From: Haloquadratum sp. J07HQX50
GTDB lineage: Archaea; Halobacteriota; Halobacteria; Halobacteriales; Haloferacaceae
Direction of reading: 5' to 3'
Length of the DNA: 5,986 nt
NCBI GenBank assembly: GCA_000416005.1
Contig: KE356563.1
Coordinates: 44,900-50,885 of the forward strand
Shown here: positions 1 through 5,496 of the stretch, one piece after another
How the letters are laid out: every line of letters starts with the position of its first letter
Position numbering within the stretch: the first letter of the stretch is position 1
Position numbers and translations under genes: made by a program
The notes under the pieces: model-generated
The model's input: only the letters and a program-made list of their open reading frames with translations
Databases searched by the model: none
Told to the model about the DNA's origin: nothing

Positions 1-444
1 TCCAAAGCAGATACATAGGAAACCCATGTGATATGCGGGAACAACAGCACATAACGAAGTGATAGATCAACGCGGATCTCTATCGATTGGAAAAATACCC
101 CCCGGCTGACGAGAACGCTTGGACTGTTCCAGTTCGTGGAAAGCGTGATGATGACGGTGTCACAGGGCTGAAAAACATACCGGTTGTTGCTCTGAAACTG
201 TCGACTGTCATCTCAAGACACTTGGTGAATTGCGATGGGTTCCAATCAAACACCAGTCACAATGTCCGAAGTAAAAAACGAATATTATGTGGTGTTATCA
301 CTCATGCAAATTGGATCTGCATTGCCAATTCTCCTCAGGCCTCAGGAGGGTCGTGTCTTAGTGATAACGCCGGGTGTGTCGGCCGAGACCTGATGAGATA
401 ATAGCTCACACCCGGCATCGATAATATATTAAGCTGTGGTTTTA
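1..444. other. Left-edge stretch without a convincing gene
   Basis: No reading frame here looks like a functional haloarchaeal gene. A plus-strand frame at 87-401 (104 codons) is basic and cysteine-containing, unlike the acidic proteins elsewhere in the window. A second overlapping plus frame at 235-393 (52 codons, with the stretch GRVLVITPG near its end) looks slightly more natural, but no TATA-like box or Shine-Dalgarno site precedes it. Two structures stand out: tandem CCTCAGG copies at 333-346 within a small hairpin, and a longer inverted repeat at 369-416 listed separately. This is probably intergenic or decayed sequence. Confidence 0.45.
369..416. repeat. 10-bp perfect inverted repeat with 28-nt loop
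   Basis: GCCGGGTGTG at 369-378 is exactly complementary to CACACCCGGC at 407-416. The 28-nt loop begins with the 8-bp palindrome TCGGCCGA (379-386). The GC-rich arms contrast with the AT-rich sequence just to the right. It could be a transcription-termination stem, a remnant of a mobile-element end, or a cruciform-forming site. No adjacent gene makes one reading clearly better. Confidence 0.55.
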
Positions 445-606
445 CTAAGAAGGATTGTTAGCCACACGGTCAAGGGCGGCGACCCAGTCACCGCCCTCTT
501 TGGTGAGTCGGATACCTTCACTTTGTGCTGAGCGGGCTCTCAATATGGCATCGCACAGCAAGCTCTTGTTGACGCTCTGTAAATATATATACGGGATAAA
601 ATATGA
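445..606 (-). pseudogene. C-terminal fragment of a possible winged-helix DNA-binding protein
   Basis: The minus strand holds a 53-codon open frame with no ATG, bounded by an in-frame stop at 607-609 and ending at TAG (445-447). Its last 35 or so residues look like genuine coding sequence, with the core EGIRLTKEGGDWVAALDRV. The pattern 'x-I-R-L-T-x-E-G' followed by an amphipathic helix resembles the wing and last helix of many haloarchaeal winged-helix regulators (inference by eye). Around 560-580 another minus frame reads TERQQEL, typical of a segment just before such a domain, so a frameshift probably separates it from the surviving C-terminus. I read this as a decayed gene remnant and cannot name the family. 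Confidence 0.4.
474..496. repeat. GC-rich hairpin
   Basis: GGGCGG (474-479) pairs with CCGCCC (491-496), and inside it GAC (481-483) pairs with GTC (487-489) across one mismatch, leaving a 3-nt loop. It lies within the winged-helix-like fragment, encoding part of GGDWVAALD on the minus strand, so it may simply reflect codon composition rather than a functional structure. Confidence 0.4.
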
Positions 607-810
607 CTAAATAGCTCTGAATATATGTCTCCGAAAGAGTAACTCATATATGTAGATATTCGAACCGGTTCGGCATTCTTGTCACCACTGTTGATCTAAT
701 CAACCTCTTCTCCAGGATTCCAATCAGTATCACACGTTTGTTATTCGCAATTAGGTTATGCAGATCCACGATACAGTTCAAATCGAGGTGTATATTTGAG
801 ATGGGTTATG
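607..810. other. Short AT-rich spacer with a 12-bp palindrome
   Basis: No gene is visible. It contains repeated ATATATG/CATATATG tracts (620-655) and the perfect palindrome CGAACCGGTTCG at 661-672. The palindrome resembles the GGTTCGAA of a tRNA T-arm when read on the minus strand, but no T-stem partner or other tRNA arms are present, so no tRNA is called. It could be a regulator-binding site or chance. Confidence 0.4.
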
Positions 811-1134
811 CTACTGGCTGTTGCAGTCTGCGATTTGTCTAAGAGCCCTCGCAACAGCCTCAATCTCAACAGCAGAATCGAAAGATGTGAACTGGTCAAA
901 CGTGCCGTTTGACCAATCGTCGGTATTATTTTGCTCTTGAATCAATCCCTCAATAAAGACGGCCGCGCGGTAGGCCTCTTGGGGGTCGGGGTCAGGAGAG
1001 ATATCTGCTGGAACGATTGAGTTAATATCGTCGTGATATGTGCGAATGTCAAACGCCCATGACCCTGAGGCGTCGCGAAACTCCGTATATCGGCTAAAGG
1101 ATATATGTACGTCTGTTTGTTCTTCATCATTCAT
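811..1134 (-). CDS. Acidic hypothetical protein, 107 residues
   Basis: I do not recognise this family. The product is strongly acidic (e.g. MNDEEQTDVH at the start, ISPDPDPQEA near residue 45, NNTDDWSNG near 70), which fits a soluble protein of a salt-in haloarchaeon. The C-terminal third (FDSAVEIEAVARALRQIA) predicts an amphipathic helix. There is no signal peptide, membrane helix or cysteine cluster; the single Cys is near the C-terminus. The ATG at 1134 is favoured because a TATA-like ATATAAAT lies about 30 nt upstream, consistent with a leaderless transcript, and no Shine-Dalgarno site is present. It stands alone between decayed sequences. The composition argues that it is a real, expressed gene, but its function cannot be inferred; it could be a small immunity, regulatory or accessory protein. 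Confidence 0.6.
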   Translation of the reverse strand: MNDEEQTDVHISFSRYTEFRDASGSWAFDIRTYHDDINSIVPADISPDPDPQEAYRAAVFIEGLIQEQNNTDDWSNGTFDQFTSFDSAVEIEAVARALRQIADCNSQ

Positions 1135-1160
1135 CTGTTTATATAGTTATATATACTGCT

Positions 1161-1168
1161 ATTTATAT
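1161..1168 (-). promoter_or_regulatory. TATA-like box for the 107-residue orphan
   Basis: On the minus strand this reads ATATAAAT, centred about 30 nt before the ATG at 1134. That is the spacing expected for an archaeal TATA box driving a leaderless or nearly leaderless transcript. Two further TATATA tracts lie closer to the ATG (around 1140-1156) and make the exact box uncertain. Confidence 0.4.
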
Positions 1169-1241
1169 TCTCTTGAGTCAATTACGAATGTCATGAAAAG
1201 ATGAGATCTGAAAACGCATATAAACCCTAATATCATATTAA

Positions 1242-2033
1242 ATGTGGGCTGAACGGCCGGTTTGCGAGGTGCATGTGACATGCGCACAGATGAACTCTGA
1301 TCACTGGTCAAAGCGTCTTAATTAGAGCCTCAAACAACTGAGTGCCCTTACTCGTTGATATGAATAATTTATTGTTTCTGTATTTGATAAGCACGTGAAC
1401 GACGACTGGTACCACATTACTACATATCCCGCCGATAGTGAGAATATGATATATCAGATCATAACCGATGTAGATGAGCTTTTTAATAGCGTGGAATATG
1501 ACGACGGCCACCACCCTCCGAAGAGGTGATCAAGCTATTCCAGCCTACTGGGATGATTTTCACTGAGTAAGAGAATATCAAGCCAGGTTTTGTTGAGGCT
1601 CCTGATCTAGACCTATCAAAGCTCATATCTCCTGCACCAGCTGAGGCACGGGAACTCGTCTCACGCTTGGACATACAATGAGACATTCCAGGGGATATTG
1701 ACAGATATGTATCTGAAATTATATTAAAACACAGAGTGACAGTGAAATTCTCACCCAAGCGCTTAATTTAGCGTTTCTCGAATCAGACACACTTGTAAAC
1801 ATCATGCACGATTCTGTCCTGCAATCAGCAAAACCAGTGTCGGGGGGAGTGCATCCCACTACGTGGACGGGGTCAAGCTGGATCTTCCGACATACCGAGG
1901 AAGGTAACCGTGGTACCAGTCCCTACTTCTACAGAGAAACGAGGCGAAAGTCTACTTATTTACAAGTGTGAAAAACCTTGACAGCCTGTGTCGTCAAATA
2001 CCACCCTACCGGCGTGCTTTGCAGGAACTTTGA
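1242..2033 (+). pseudogene. Decayed plus-strand gene, family not recognised
   Basis: Coding-like peptide runs across several plus frames and is repeatedly interrupted. The frame beginning at ATG 1242 (MWAERPVCEVHV) meets stops at 1323, 1356 and 1365, then gives a clean run at 1368-1526 containing DDWYHITTYPADSENMIYQI. The reading then moves to a second frame (about 1518-1769, with EEVIKLFQPTGMIFTE and PAEARELVSRLDIQ) broken by stops at 1568 and 1679. It moves to a third frame (1717-1968, with EILTQALNLAFLESDTLVNI), then back to the first (about 1845-2033, with YVDGVKLDLPTYRGR and AKVYLFTSVKNLDSLCRQI) with a stop at 1905. Each of the three shifts is in the same direction, equivalent to loss of one base. 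The peptides are plausible soluble protein but match no family I can name. The minus-strand frames at 1308-1514 and 1483-1758 appear to be shadows of this remnant. Confidence 0.5.
1271..1283. repeat. 13-bp palindrome inside the decayed gene
   Basis: GCATGT (1271-1276) and ACATGC (1278-1283) are exact inverted copies around one central base. It falls within the start of the decayed plus-strand gene, encoding part of VHVTCAQ, and has no assigned role. Confidence 0.35.
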
Positions 2034-2287
2034 TTATTATGCTCCTCTTTCCATCACAACGAGTCGGAGACCAGCTGAGCGACTGAATAGGAACACTTTG
2101 GACTGTGCCAACCAGCTATTACTATGTCATCTGGAGTTTAGGTCATCTTCCTACGAATGTCCACCGCACCATTCATATCTGTACTCATAGCCGTATTAAC
2201 TTACAGACGCACCAGACTACAAACAGTTGGTGTCCCACACCTAGTCGCACCCGCGAACATCTCTTGATTGGTTTTATAACCCCCTGC
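2034..2287. other. Spacer downstream of the thiamine-salvage operon
   Basis: No intact gene is seen. Plus-strand frames here are short and stop-rich; one possible continuation of the decayed gene includes a hydrophobic stretch (MSTAPFISVLIAVLTYRR, from about 2157), but it is not convincing. Downstream of the operon on the minus strand there is a weak GGTT/AACC hairpin (2271-2282) and the hairpin listed at 2229-2241. Confidence 0.4.
2229..2241 (-). terminator. Weak candidate transcription terminator hairpin
   Basis: GGTGT (2229-2233) and ACACC (2237-2241) form a perfect 5-bp stem with a 3-nt loop, about 47 nt past the last stop codon of the minus-strand operon. The sequence beyond it on the minus strand (AACTGTTTGTAG) is only modestly T-rich. 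Archaeal termination depends more on T-runs than on hairpins, so this is a tentative assignment. Confidence 0.2.
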
Positions 2288-2410
2288 TTAGTTATCTATT
2301 CCCGATCTGGATTCCACCGTCACGGTGTAGAGTTCATATACAAAAACACAGGCAACACCGAGCAGCGCACTCCAGAGCACAACCGCAAACAGCGTCGACC
2401 CAATCTGCAT
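2288..2410 (-). CDS. 40-residue single-span membrane protein, possible small subunit of the adjacent symporter
   Basis: This short gene (MQIGSTLFAVVLWSALLG at its start, 40 residues, TAA stop) predicts one transmembrane helix at about residues 5-25, followed by a short polar tail (YELYTVTVESRSGIDN). Its ATG overlaps the symporter stop by one base (TAATG), and a perfect Shine-Dalgarno match GAGGTGA (2418-2424, minus strand) lies 7 nt upstream. Both are strong signs of real, coupled translation. Known precedent: several sodium:solute symporters are encoded next to a small membrane partner, such as YhdT with PanF, YjcH with ActP, and the DUF3311 or DUF4212 proteins. This one is shorter, with only one helix, and resembles none of them that I can identify. 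I infer an accessory or stability subunit of the transporter; the alternative is an unrelated small membrane protein that shares the transcript. Confidence 0.72.
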   Translation of the reverse strand: MQIGSTLFAVVLWSALLGVACVFVYELYTVTVESRSGIDN

Positions 2411-3996
2411 TAATTACTCACCTCATCGTCAGCGTTGGAGTCTTGGGTTGCTGCGGTCTGAGCTTCAGTTTCGCGCTGGCCGCCATCAGTCCGAGCGTCA
2501 CTGAGCCGACTAATTTCGGTCCCCAACTCGTCGTGGTCGTATGCAGTAGTGGAAACCTGGGCAGCAAGCACTGTCAGTACCGACGAGACGACGAATGCAC
2601 CGCCGAAGGCCGTCAGATACAGCGAGTCAGGTGCAGGTAATAATCCACCGAGAACGGGAACTGACCGTATGATCCCGCTGAAGTCGGGAAAGTATACGAG
2701 TCCGACGGCAAGTCCAGCGAGGCTACTGACGAGCGCACCAGCACCTGTGAGCCGTCGTGAATAGAGGCCGTAAATCAGGGGGATTGCGACCGCGGCGCCC
2801 AGCAGGTCGGCGAAGAGAAATAACCGAAGGACGCTGCGAGCACGAAGACTGACGTAGACGGCACCAACCGCACTGATAATTGTCAGTGCACGTGCACCAA
2901 TCGTGAGCGTCCGGTCATTTGGGTCGGAAAGTAACCGTGGGAGGTCCGCTGTCACGACGCTGGCGAGGGCGTTGAACAGTGTATCGACAGAACTCATCAC
3001 GAGCAGAAGCGCTAACAGAACGACTGCAACGACGAGCCACTCTGGAAAAGCTGACTGGAGGAGAATGAAGAAGGCGACATCAGCGTTGTACGCCGAACTC
3101 GATACATCCGTGACGATGTCGGCGCTACCGGCGGCGACGAGACCGAACAGTCCAGCAAGAAAGATAATGAGTCCGTTCGTCACGCTGGCACGTCGGAAAC
3201 TCCGCCCAACGGTTTCGCTGTCAACTCCAGCGTAAATCCGCTGCCACCAGGTTTGGTTGATCAATTCTGCCCCAAGAATGGCGAATGCCAACCCGAAACC
3301 AAACTGAAGGCCGGGAACGAAACCGGGATCAAGTAGTGTTGGGTTTGTTGTGATAATATTCGCGTGAATCGTGTCCGCACCGCCCAGCGCAAACACCGCG
3401 CCACCGAGCGCGAGGACGAGCAGTGGAAGGACCACGAGTGCTTGTATGGTGTCGGTCAGAATCGAAGCCCTGAGTCCACCGTAAGTCGTGTATAAAACCA
3501 CGAACCCGCCAACCAGGACAGCGGTTTGCCACTGTGGGACGCCAGCAACAAGCGACAATGCGCTGGCGATGCCTGTCAGCTCGGCAGCGAGAAAAATAAA
3601 CATATACAGACAGCTCACCATGAGCACAAATGCATACATCGCCGGACCATAGCGGGCGTGGGCGTATTCGGTCAGCGAATGTCCGTCTGGAACGAGCTCA
3701 CGGATTCGCGGTCCCAGTTTCGCGTAGACGAGCATTGGGACTGCCTCACCGATCGTATAGCCAATGACCGCGGCGATCCCAAAACTCGCTCCCGCCTCTG
3801 GGGCCGACAGCAGAATCCAGACCCCCATGACTGAGGCAACCAGCGTCGCTGTCATTCGGCCTGAGTGTGCAGAATTACGGGCGGTCAGTAGGTCCTCAAC
3901 AGAGCCAACGGACCCCCGTGAGAACCAGAGACCAAGCGCGCTCAAGCTAGCAAGTGTCACGACGGTCAGTCCCAATACGACAGCGGTGCTCACCAT
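2410..3996 (-). CDS. Sodium:solute symporter (SSS family), likely thiamine-pyrimidine transporter
   Basis: A 528-residue integral membrane protein with about 13 predicted helices, the usual size and topology of the SSS/PanF family. The family signature lies at residues 173-185 (GGLRASILTDTIQ), and SSVDT at 335-339 supplies the Ser pair that normally helps form the Na2 site in helix 8. After the last helix (about 460-480) comes a hydrophilic acidic tail of some 45 residues. It should couple sodium entry to uptake of a small solute across the cytoplasmic membrane. The substrate is inferred from context: the gene overlaps the upstream TenA_E gene by 7 bp, and SSS members (ThiV) have been predicted to import thiamine precursors in thiamine-regulated operons. 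A thiamine pyrimidine (HMP, amino-HMP or formylamino-HMP) is the best guess. The start at 3996 follows a near Shine-Dalgarno site, GAGATGATC (4001-4009). Confidence 0.88.
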   Translation of the reverse strand: MVSTAVVLGLTVVTLASLSALGLWFSRGSVGSVEDLLTARNSAHSGRMTATLVASVMGVWILLSAPEAGASFGIAAVIGYTIGEAVPMLVYAKLGPRIRELVPDGHSLTEYAHARYGPAMYAFVLMVSCLYMFIFLAAELTGIASALSLVAGVPQWQTAVLVGGFVVLYTTYGGLRASILTDTIQALVVLPLLVLALGGAVFALGGADTIHANIITTNPTLLDPGFVPGLQFGFGLAFAILGAELINQTWWQRIYAGVDSETVGRSFRRASVTNGLIIFLAGLFGLVAAGSADIVTDVSSSAYNADVAFFILLQSAFPEWLVVAVVLLALLLVMSSVDTLFNALASVVTADLPRLLSDPNDRTLTIGARALTIISAVGAVYVSLRARSVLRLFLFADLLGAAVAIPLIYGLYSRRLTGAGALVSSLAGLAVGLVYFPDFSGIIRSVPVLGGLLPAPDSLYLTAFGGAFVVSSVLTVLAAQVSTTAYDHDELGTEISRLSDARTDGGQRETEAQTAATQDSNADDEVSN

Positions 3997-4733
3997 GTTT
4001 GATCATCTCTCTTAGCCGTGTAGGCGGCATCGAAGAATGCAATCTCAAGCTCAACGGTCCGATGGAAGTGCCGGGCAAGCCGCTGTTGACGATCTGAGGC
4101 GGCCGCTGCACCCTCCCGGTCAAGCTCTGTCCGAATCCACTCGACGAACTCGTTGAAACCTGGATTATTGTGTAGCCCAATCCATTCGGCAAGATAAAAC
4201 TGCTCGGGAGGCTCAGCATCGACACCAGCCCAAGCGCGATAGATCCACTCCGCAGGGACAAGGACAGCGAGTGTCTCAGCGTATCCGCCCTCTCGTGCAA
4301 CTCGCTCGAGAAGATCTTCAAAAGCGCGTGTCGCCGGCATGAGGTCGGGCTCTCTGCGGTCGGACTCGGGCACGTCGAGAGCATCGAGCGAGCGCTCAAA
4401 ATAGTCATTTTCATCGGCTGTAAGCGTATCAATAAATGTTCCCAGCCGGCCTTTCGCCTTCATCGATGATGCCTCGCCAAGCGCGTGGCCAAATGTCCCA
4501 ACGAGTGACTCAACGAAGGCGTAATCTTGCACTAAGTACCGGCGGAAAACGGCATCATCAATCGTTCCCTCATGGAGTTGTTCGGTAAATCGATGTTCGA
4601 CTGCAGCTGTCCAGTCAGGCTGTGAGAGAGCCTGACACCACTCAGTAAACCGGACATCGTCGGGCGAATCGGTATAGCTGGGATAATTATCTGGGATATC
4701 AACCGTGATTGAGCGCCCTGCTGAATTTCTCAT
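3990..4733 (-). CDS. tenA: TenA_E-type aminopyrimidine hydrolase (thiaminase II-like, no active-site Cys)
   Basis: A 247-residue all-helical TenA/THI-4 family protein. The catalytic-cysteine segment of its upstream neighbour (LLPCMWGF) is here LVPAEWIYRAW, so Cys becomes Ala161 followed by Glu162, the hallmark of the TenA_E class. Asp70 (VQDYAF) and Glu230 (LEIAFFDAAY) match conserved active-site acids, while the positions of two TenA_C tyrosines carry Phe138 and His188. Plant TenA_E proteins deformylate formylamino-HMP and deaminate amino-HMP to HMP; a similar role in thiamine-pyrimidine salvage in the cytoplasm is inferred. An N-terminal extension of about 25 residues (DIPDNYPSYTDSPDD) precedes the domain. 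The ATG at 4733 is chosen because it gives an ATGA overlap with the upstream tenA, typical of coupled translation. An upstream in-frame TTG at 4757 is possible but would lie deeper inside that gene. Confidence 0.87.
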   Translation of the reverse strand: MRNSAGRSITVDIPDNYPSYTDSPDDVRFTEWCQALSQPDWTAAVEHRFTEQLHEGTIDDAVFRRYLVQDYAFVESLVGTFGHALGEASSMKAKGRLGTFIDTLTADENDYFERSLDALDVPESDRREPDLMPATRAFEDLLERVAREGGYAETLAVLVPAEWIYRAWAGVDAEPPEQFYLAEWIGLHNNPGFNEFVEWIRTELDREGAAAASDRQQRLARHFHRTVELEIAFFDAAYTAKRDDQTW

Positions 4734-5395
4734 ATCTCCCACCCTTCTTCTCGCCAAGCAGCATCCCAGAATCGATACTCGTACCGAGCAGAGGTTCGGA
4801 ATAATTCACGATAACGATCACGCTGGGCGGGCGTTCCCTCCGCCCAGACGTCATTCATCAGCCCCTTGCACCACTCTGTCAATTCAGTGAACTCCTCGCC
4901 GGCGTAGGTGTCAATCCACTCAGCGTACCCCTCGTGATCGGGCTTCCCCCGGTCGGCTAATCGCTTGCCAGTTATGTTGAACCCCCACATGCAAGGGAGC
5001 AACGCAGTTACAAGATCACCGAAGGTTCCCGTCGCAGCGGTCCTGATAAGAAAGTCCGTGTATGCCTGCGTCGTTGGCGACGGCTTGGTTGACCCGAGTT
5101 CGCTCTCGTTGATCCCGAACTCTGCTGCGTAAGCGCGGTGAAGATCCATCTCAGTGTTTAATGTCGATTCGAGGAGCTCAGCAAAGGTGCCCATCTGTGT
5201 CATATTAGGTGCCTTTGTCGCACCGTGAGCGAACAGACGGGCGTACTCGGTGAGATAAATGTAATCTTGCCGGACCCAGTAGCGGAACGGCTTCTCATTG
5301 AGTGTTCCATCGCCCAGTTGCCTGACCATCGGGTGATCGAAGATTGACTCCCAAATCGGATCGCCGATTGGTGCAAGTTCTTCAGTGCCGGTCAT
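4730..5395 (-). CDS. tenA: TenA_C-type aminopyrimidine aminohydrolase (thiaminase II)
   Basis: A 221-residue protein of the usual TenA length. By eye, its conserved residues fall almost exactly at the Bacillus subtilis TenA numbering: Asp44 (RQDYIYL), Tyr112, the catalytic Cys135 (ALLPCMWGF), Tyr164 and Glu206 (RYEYRFWDAAW). It should hydrolyse 4-amino-5-aminomethyl-2-methylpyrimidine, a breakdown product of thiamine, to HMP, which is then phosphorylated into the thiamine pathway; cleavage of thiamine itself is a weaker activity of the family. It is the first gene of the operon. The ATG at 5395 is about 29 nt from the centre of a TATA-like box and has no Shine-Dalgarno site, so a leaderless or nearly leaderless mRNA is likely. 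It reads divergently from the thiR-like gene across a 101-bp spacer, so thiamine-responsive repression is probable. Confidence 0.93.
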   Translation of the reverse strand: MTGTEELAPIGDPIWESIFDHPMVRQLGDGTLNEKPFRYWVRQDYIYLTEYARLFAHGATKAPNMTQMGTFAELLESTLNTEMDLHRAYAAEFGINESELGSTKPSPTTQAYTDFLIRTAATGTFGDLVTALLPCMWGFNITGKRLADRGKPDHEGYAEWIDTYAGEEFTELTEWCKGLMNDVWAEGTPAQRDRYRELFRTSARYEYRFWDAAWREEGWEI

Positions 5396-5420
5396 CAGTT
5401 CATTGTGATTGTGCGAGCAT

Positions 5421-5427
5421 TATATAA
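5421..5427 (-). promoter_or_regulatory. TATA box of the tenA operon
   Basis: On the minus strand the sequence GTTATATAATG places TTATATA centred about 29 nt before the ATG at 5395. With archaeal TATA-to-start spacing of about 25-27 nt, transcription would begin within a few bases of the ATG, giving a leaderless or nearly leaderless mRNA. The box is flanked by an imperfect inverted repeat, ATAACTA (5424-5430) and TGGTTAT (5443-5449). Confidence 0.6.
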
Positions 5428-5464
5428 CTAATTAATATAATCTGGTTATTACAGACAGTCCCGA

Positions 5465-5483
5465 CGACTTTTGTCAACAGTCG
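5465..5483. promoter_or_regulatory. 19-bp palindrome, candidate ThiR operator
   Basis: CGACTTTTGTCAACAGTCG is an inverted repeat with 8 of 9 base pairs matching around a central T. It lies 13 nt before the thiR-like ATG, covering the place where that gene's core promoter would sit in a leaderless arrangement, and about 40 bp upstream of the tenA TATA box. The size and symmetry suit a dimeric helix-turn-helix regulator. Binding by the adjacent ThiR-like protein, giving autoregulation and possibly control of the operon, is inference. Confidence 0.5.
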
Positions 5484-5496
5484 CAAAATATTGCTT

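Noticed and set aside
235..393. 52-codon plus-strand frame (starts MGSNQTPVT)
   Set aside because: Composition is somewhat plausible, but there is no TATA box, Shine-Dalgarno site, operon partner or known motif; its stop lies inside the inverted-repeat loop.
87..401. 104-codon plus-strand open frame near the left edge
   Set aside because: The product is basic with scattered Cys and no recognisable motif, unlike the acidic haloarchaeal proteins here, and no promoter or Shine-Dalgarno site precedes it.
655..680. Possible tRNA T-arm or att site around CGAACCGGTTCG
   Set aside because: Only the GGTTCGAA core resembles a T-loop; no stem partner, anticodon arm or integrase gene is present.
942..1130. 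62-codon minus-strand frame inside the 107-residue orphan
   Set aside because: Overlapping shadow; the 811-1134 frame has the acidic composition and the better-placed promoter.
1308..1758. Two minus-strand frames (1308-1514 and 1483-1758)
   Set aside because: They run antisense to the plus-strand gene remnant and look like shadows of its codon pattern; products are rich in Ser, Arg and hydrophobic runs without motifs.
1978..2413. Plus-strand frames at 1978-2190 and 2105-2413
   Set aside because: Cys/His/Thr-rich low-quality translations; the second is antisense to the well-supported 40-residue gene.
3947..4432. 161-codon minus-strand frame overlapping the TenA_E gene
   Set aside because: Out-of-frame shadow rich in Ser, Leu and Arg; the TenA_E frame contains clear family residues.
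4734..4757. TTG start extending the TenA_E protein by 8 residues
   Set aside because: The extension (TTG read as Met, then ARRRVGD) is basic and deeper inside the upstream gene; the ATG at 4733 gives a standard ATGA overlap.
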